From Candidatus Campbellbacteria bacterium RIFCSPLOWO2_02_35_12 (lineage in GTDB: Bacteria; Patescibacteriota; Minisyncoccia; Phycocordibacterales; UBA2163), in the NCBI GenBank assembly GCA_001774455.1, contig MFAC01000002.1, positions 642 through 8,214 on the forward strand: a stretch of 7,573 bases of DNA, in the 5' to 3' direction. Of this stretch, positions 6,301 through 7,573 are shown piece by piece. Position 1 is the stretch's first letter, and every line of letters begins with the position of its first letter. The translations under genes and the position numbers were made by a program. The notes beneath the pieces are model-generated. The model made no database searches. It worked only from the letters and a program-made list of their open reading frames with translations, and was not told the origin of the DNA.

Positions 6301-7573
6301 GGCGCGCGAGAATCGGGCTGGGAAATGGATTATAGTTTGCTTTATAATTATTTAATAACTCGCTATGATGTTTCCAAAGTATTTATCTTTGGCGGCGCCA
6401 GCGATAAGCCGGAACGTATAAAGCAATATGAAGAATTTTCACATATCGGTTATGAAGTGATGCTTGTTCCTACCCGCAAACGCGATGATGGTTCAGGCAA
6501 AGCTGATGTTGATTCTCGTATGACTTTTGAGATGATGCGTCTTAAAGAAGAATATGATAATGCCGTGGTTATAACAGGCGATGGAGATTTTTATTGGGTT
6601 CTGGAATATTTGAAAACAATTAAAAAAAGAATTTGGCTTTTGGGGATGAATAAACGAACAGCGCGAGATTTGAAAGTTTTATTCGGAAGTTCTTTTGCCG
6701 ACCTTGCTCGTTTAAAACCAATTTTGTCGTTTAATAAAAAGCAAAAAGCGGAAGCTGTTAAGACCTCCGCTTTTGCAGTTGCGACAGACGCGTTTGACGG
6801 ATCTGTCGCTCGGATAAATTCATACTATGCGAAATTAAATAAAAAGTCAAGAGTGGTGGATGTGGATAATTCTGGCGAAATTTTTTACGACAAAGTGGCG
6901 GCTATTAACCCTGTCGCGGAAGAAGATGTCTATGATATTGAAATTGAAAACACGCATAATTTTATCGGCAACGATATAGTAGCGCATAATACCGCATTTA
7001 TGGTGGACTCTTCCGGTAATGTGGGCATTGGGACGACGGGGTCGGGGGCGAAACTCCATACCCTCTCCACCACAGAACAGCTTCGTTTGGGCTATGACGC
7101 AAGCAATTACTGGTCTGAAACGGTGGGGGCAACGGGAGGATTAACACTGGCTGGAGTGGGAACGGGCGGAGCCCTTTCTCTTACTCCGACAGCGGGGCAG
7201 AATGCGAATGTCAATCTGTCGGGAAATGGTATTTTTGACATAGCGGGAAGGTTTAGAACAAATAATAATATTTACAACAATGGCGGAATTACAAATATCA
7301 CGGGACTTGACGATGTCTTAAATGTCAATAAGAATTTAAGCGCCAATGCAACTGATTCCTGGTCAACAGGTACAGCCGGCGGTACGGCAAGAAACAATCA
7401 TACCTCCGTTCTTTATAATGGAAAGATATATTCATGGGGTGGGTATAATGGCAGCAATTTAAACACTCTTGACATATATGATATCGCTACCGATTCCTGG
7501 TCAACAGGCGCAGCCGGCGGCACGGCAAAATACTCTCATACCTCCGTTCTTTACAATGGCAAGATATATTCCT
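3352..7573 (+). CDS. Giant HTH-anchored fibre protein with intein and Kelch repeats, 3' partial
   Basis: One frame of 1407 codons is open to the window end; I read it codon by codon and found no stop. Residues ~8-50 form an excisionase-like HTH (KKYLSSRYAGKIFGYTNDYV; VGRVWYV). Residues 51-118 are strongly basic, and 119-135 (GLAGTIAFSLVFGIYFY) form one membrane helix, predicting a cytoplasmic N-terminus and outside C-terminus. Residues ~136-480 are an unrecognised outer region with Cys325 and Cys334 as a possible disulfide, then TIINQPIIERVV and a coiled/linker segment. A stalk follows with VGIGTT repeats at about 504, 563, 808 and 1224. An intein (855-1213) interrupts it. Kelch repeats begin near 1334. 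The ATG is supported by alignment with the neighbouring HTH protein. The likely role is a surface adhesin or fibre; ligand unknown. GC content rises sharply around 5100-5760, suggesting a mosaic origin. Confidence 0.9.
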   Translation, partial: MDKELVFDNKKYLSSRYAGKIFGYTNDYVTRLARQKKVFGKMVGRVWYVEEESFKNFIQNNTAQKNQLYKKLSEKRADELKYFEQKRKFKKIVSSFSLGISLQLKKSSKIFNSVFFKKGLAGTIAFSLVFGIYFYKDTDIAKAGFEKVSRVAILAINAVAKFDTKEFVVTTVFASKNFAEDATLNIYHGIKKTKPLAKIFFKKTYLLASGDKKTRIALKKNTKVLLEDIALYTDKNIASVILSARDFTKISLENVPLKIYSIARNKVDAVSSEIIYLASHNGSANVFASVFNKTANYLNETGSGIADSLSKNATFVYNKVNETVCETTTILCSKEKRANTAIVLSDEKNDIAQIRKEPFEESSLSEKLAEEQTPRTIINQPIIERVVQTEKILTVSGISREDMELAVQQLKNKVYSDMYNLTSSNEANIINNYSIIGQTNKIDKLGNVIISNSTIESTSIAGTNGTFSSALSANGGLYALFAEISNDLTVDTNTLYVDSVNNRVGIGTTTPSSKFQVLSSGGSQLRLNYDSLNFQDFTIDSTGALQIAQDGDSATLTLTNGNVGIGTTSPYTKLSVAGRGVFDRDIRADFFTATSTTQASTFAYASTTAITAITASTTDLIASAGVTFQNLLGILSSNGASGVSARTLTGTANQITITNGDGIAGDPTFSLSDALSFTNASTTQLSVFNKAYFGGTATSTFDSTGALTLITPLLISSGGTGATSFTSGNLLYGSGTGALQSVATTTLSLGTGLSYSGTLGALVGGASGELTIATSSLYSGTTGQFPYFSGTNTLTATSSLFLATSGNVGIGTTTPSTKLSVGGAAGDTTGHGYFTGGLGVGILNTVANSFRVGQCVTGDTRLRRRRKKSKVKSQKSKVDDDEYEYDEIAIKDIKEGDEIQSLNKKTGKIVWSRVKRLAYMGKKQTYRLKTEDGRQIRTTANHPYLTKDGWTKVSDLREGMSIAAPRNKGRRVYAFLDLSNIYHGARESGWEMDYSLLYNYLITRYDVSKVFIFGGASDKPERIKQYEEFSHIGYEVMLVPTRKRDDGSGKADVDSRMTFEMMRLKEEYDNAVVITGDGDFYWVLEYLKTIKKRIWLLGMNKRTARDLKVLFGSSFADLARLKPILSFNKKQKAEAVKTSAFAVATDAFDGSVARINSYYAKLNKKSRVVDVDNSGEIFYDKVAAINPVAEEDVYDIEIENTHNFIGNDIVAHNTAFMVDSSGNVGIGTTGSGAKLHTLSTTEQLRLGYDASNYWSETVGATGGLTLAGVGTGGALSLTPTAGQNANVNLSGNGIFDIAGRFRTNNNIYNNGGITNITGLDDVLNVNKNLSANATDSWSTGTAGGTARNNHTSVLYNGKIYSWGGYNGSNLNTLDIYDIATDSWSTGAAGGTAKYSHTSVLYNGKIYS
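5934..5983. repeat. Palindrome plus AAAAGTC heptamer array inside the intein
   Basis: TTTGCGCC (5934-5941), GAA, GGCGCAAA (5945-5952) form a perfect 8-bp stem with a 3-base loop. Directly after it, AAAAGTC is repeated four times (5951-5978) with a partial fifth copy (to 5983). The coding result is a basic, low-complexity segment LRRRRKKSKVKSQKSKV, followed by acidic DDDEYEYDE, between intein block A and the rest of the N-terminal Hint half. Three heptamers equal seven codons, so copy changes in threes keep the frame. This looks like a repetitive non-coding element tolerated in a surface loop. Confidence 0.8.
6265..6723 (+). other. NYN (LabA/DUF88, PIN-like) nuclease domain within the intein
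   Basis: Host residues ~972-1124 (intein ~118-270). The first strand is VYAFLDLSNIYHG with the D-x-x-N signature (Asp977, Asn980). The middle motif is KADVDSRMTFEMM, with Lys1050, Asp1054 and Glu1060 (often Asp in the family). The third is VVITGDGDFYWVL, with Asp1077 and Asp1079, matching the family's SGDsDF. The end, ARDLKVLFGSSFADLARLKPIL, matches the C-terminal part of standalone NYN proteins. NYN domains are metal-dependent nucleases mostly linked to RNA cleavage; the acidic residues suggest the site is intact. The position, between intein blocks B and F, is where homing endonucleases normally sit. Whether it acts on RNA, DNA or nothing cannot be told from sequence. Confidence 0.85.
7351..7573 (+). 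repeat. Kelch repeats, period 138 bp (46 aa), continuing past the edge
   Basis: Unit 1 begins TDSWSTGTAGGTA and contains HTSVLYNGKIYSWGGYNGSN and LNTLDIYD; unit 2 restarts with TDSWSTGAAGGTA at base 7489 and is cut by the window end. The pattern of W, H, NGKIY, GG and the D-x-Y-D strand is that of Kelch beta-propeller blades. The two copies are nearly identical in DNA, with several differences at third codon positions, so they duplicated recently or are homogenised. A full propeller needs about five to seven blades, so several more probably lie downstream. Confidence 0.85.

Larger units (their letters stand above)
5914..6990 (+). mobile_element. Intein / intein-like (Hint) element, 359 aa, with embedded NYN domain
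   Basis: The element self-excises from the giant protein if active. Residue 1 is Cys (CVTGDTRL, block A; host residue 855), and it is the only Cys I find after Cys334. Block B is RTTANHPYLTKDGWTKVSDL, with the TxxH at host 939-942. Block F is VYDIEIENTHNF, with Asp1195 and His1202. Block G is GNDIVAHN, with the penultimate His1212 and terminal Asn1213 (bases 6985-6990), followed by Thr1214 as the +1 nucleophile. All class 1 splicing residues are thus present. Flanks join as SFRVGQ-TAFMVDSS, a normal stalk sequence. The usual homing endonuclease is absent; a NYN domain sits in its place. A bacterial intein-like (BIL) domain is the alternative label, since these also occur in secreted fibrous proteins. 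Confidence 0.9.
4843..7038 (+). repeat. Four dispersed VGIGTT stalk repeats
   Basis: The motif [N/S]-x-VGIGTT-[T/S]-P occurs with V at bases 4861, 5038, 5773 and 7021 (residues 504, 563, 808, 1224). Typical neighbours are LYVDS, SGN and KLSV. The fourth copy has GSGAKL after GTT instead of TTP and lies just after the intein. Such repeats are known from phage tail-fibre-like and surface fibre proteins, where they build beta-rich stalks. Between the second and third copies is a Ser/Thr/Ala/Gly-rich stretch with an ISSGGTGATSF segment also familiar from such fibres. Confidence 0.85.

Noticed and set aside
5771..6355. Short plus-strand frames overlapping the stalk and intein
   Set aside because: They are alternative frames of the giant gene, whose main frame has coherent domains with splicing and NYN motifs.
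5914..6990. Intein as an ordinary LAGLIDADG or HNH homing intein
   Set aside because: I looked for LAGLIDADG-like paired motifs and an HNH signature between blocks B and F and saw neither; the segment reads through as NYN.
6847..7059. Minus-strand frame opposite the C-terminal intein half
   Set aside because: It is the antisense of the conserved block F/G coding sequence and has no independent support.

Overview
The window looks like a piece of a Candidate Phyla Radiation (Patescibacteria, Parcubacteria-type) genome. The evidence is the style of the GatB sequence (MFCDSKND, CPVCTAHPGTLP), the low GC outside one segment, a small protein with an excisionase-like helix-turn-helix followed by one membrane helix, and a very large fibre-like protein with VGIGTT repeats. 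I recognise these architectures from that group from memory; no search was run. TAA is the stop in both completed genes and no in-frame TGA interrupts an open frame, so the standard bacterial code fits.

Layout: (1) 2-1435, the 3' part of gatB, lacking only a few N-terminal codons. (2) 1548-2249, a 233-residue protein: HTH, basic linker, one membrane helix, short outer tail. (3) 2250-3351, about 1.1 kb with no convincing gene but dense in structure: a 24-bp palindrome on the stop codon of the preceding gene, a 127-bp imperfect palindrome resembling a MITE or REP element, 16-bp direct repeats bracketing 455 bp, a 70-bp inverted repeat, a 15-bp tandem duplication, a 12-bp-arm hairpin, a consensus DnaA box, and five AAARGACAT boxes leading into the next start codon. 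(4) 3352 to the window end, one uninterrupted frame of 1407 codons that runs off the edge.

The giant protein starts with the same HTH type as its upstream neighbour, crosses the membrane once, continues as a probable extracellular stalk with four VGIGTT repeats, and ends in the window in Kelch repeats. Inside the stalk sits a 359-residue intein or intein-like (Hint) element with all expected splicing residues: Cys1, TxxH, block F, and a C-terminal His-Asn followed by Thr. Between its two splicing halves, where inteins usually carry a LAGLIDADG or HNH homing endonuclease, it carries a NYN (LabA/DUF88, PIN-like) nuclease domain whose acidic residues look intact. This is the most unusual feature of the window. 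Removing the element restores a continuous stalk sequence (FRVGQ joined to TAFMVDSSGNVGIGTT).

How the parts may work together (inference): the two HTH-membrane proteins look like paralogues that may bind the repeated sites around their own genes, while the large one displays a Kelch-tipped fibre whose maturation involves protein splicing. gatB is an unrelated housekeeping neighbour.
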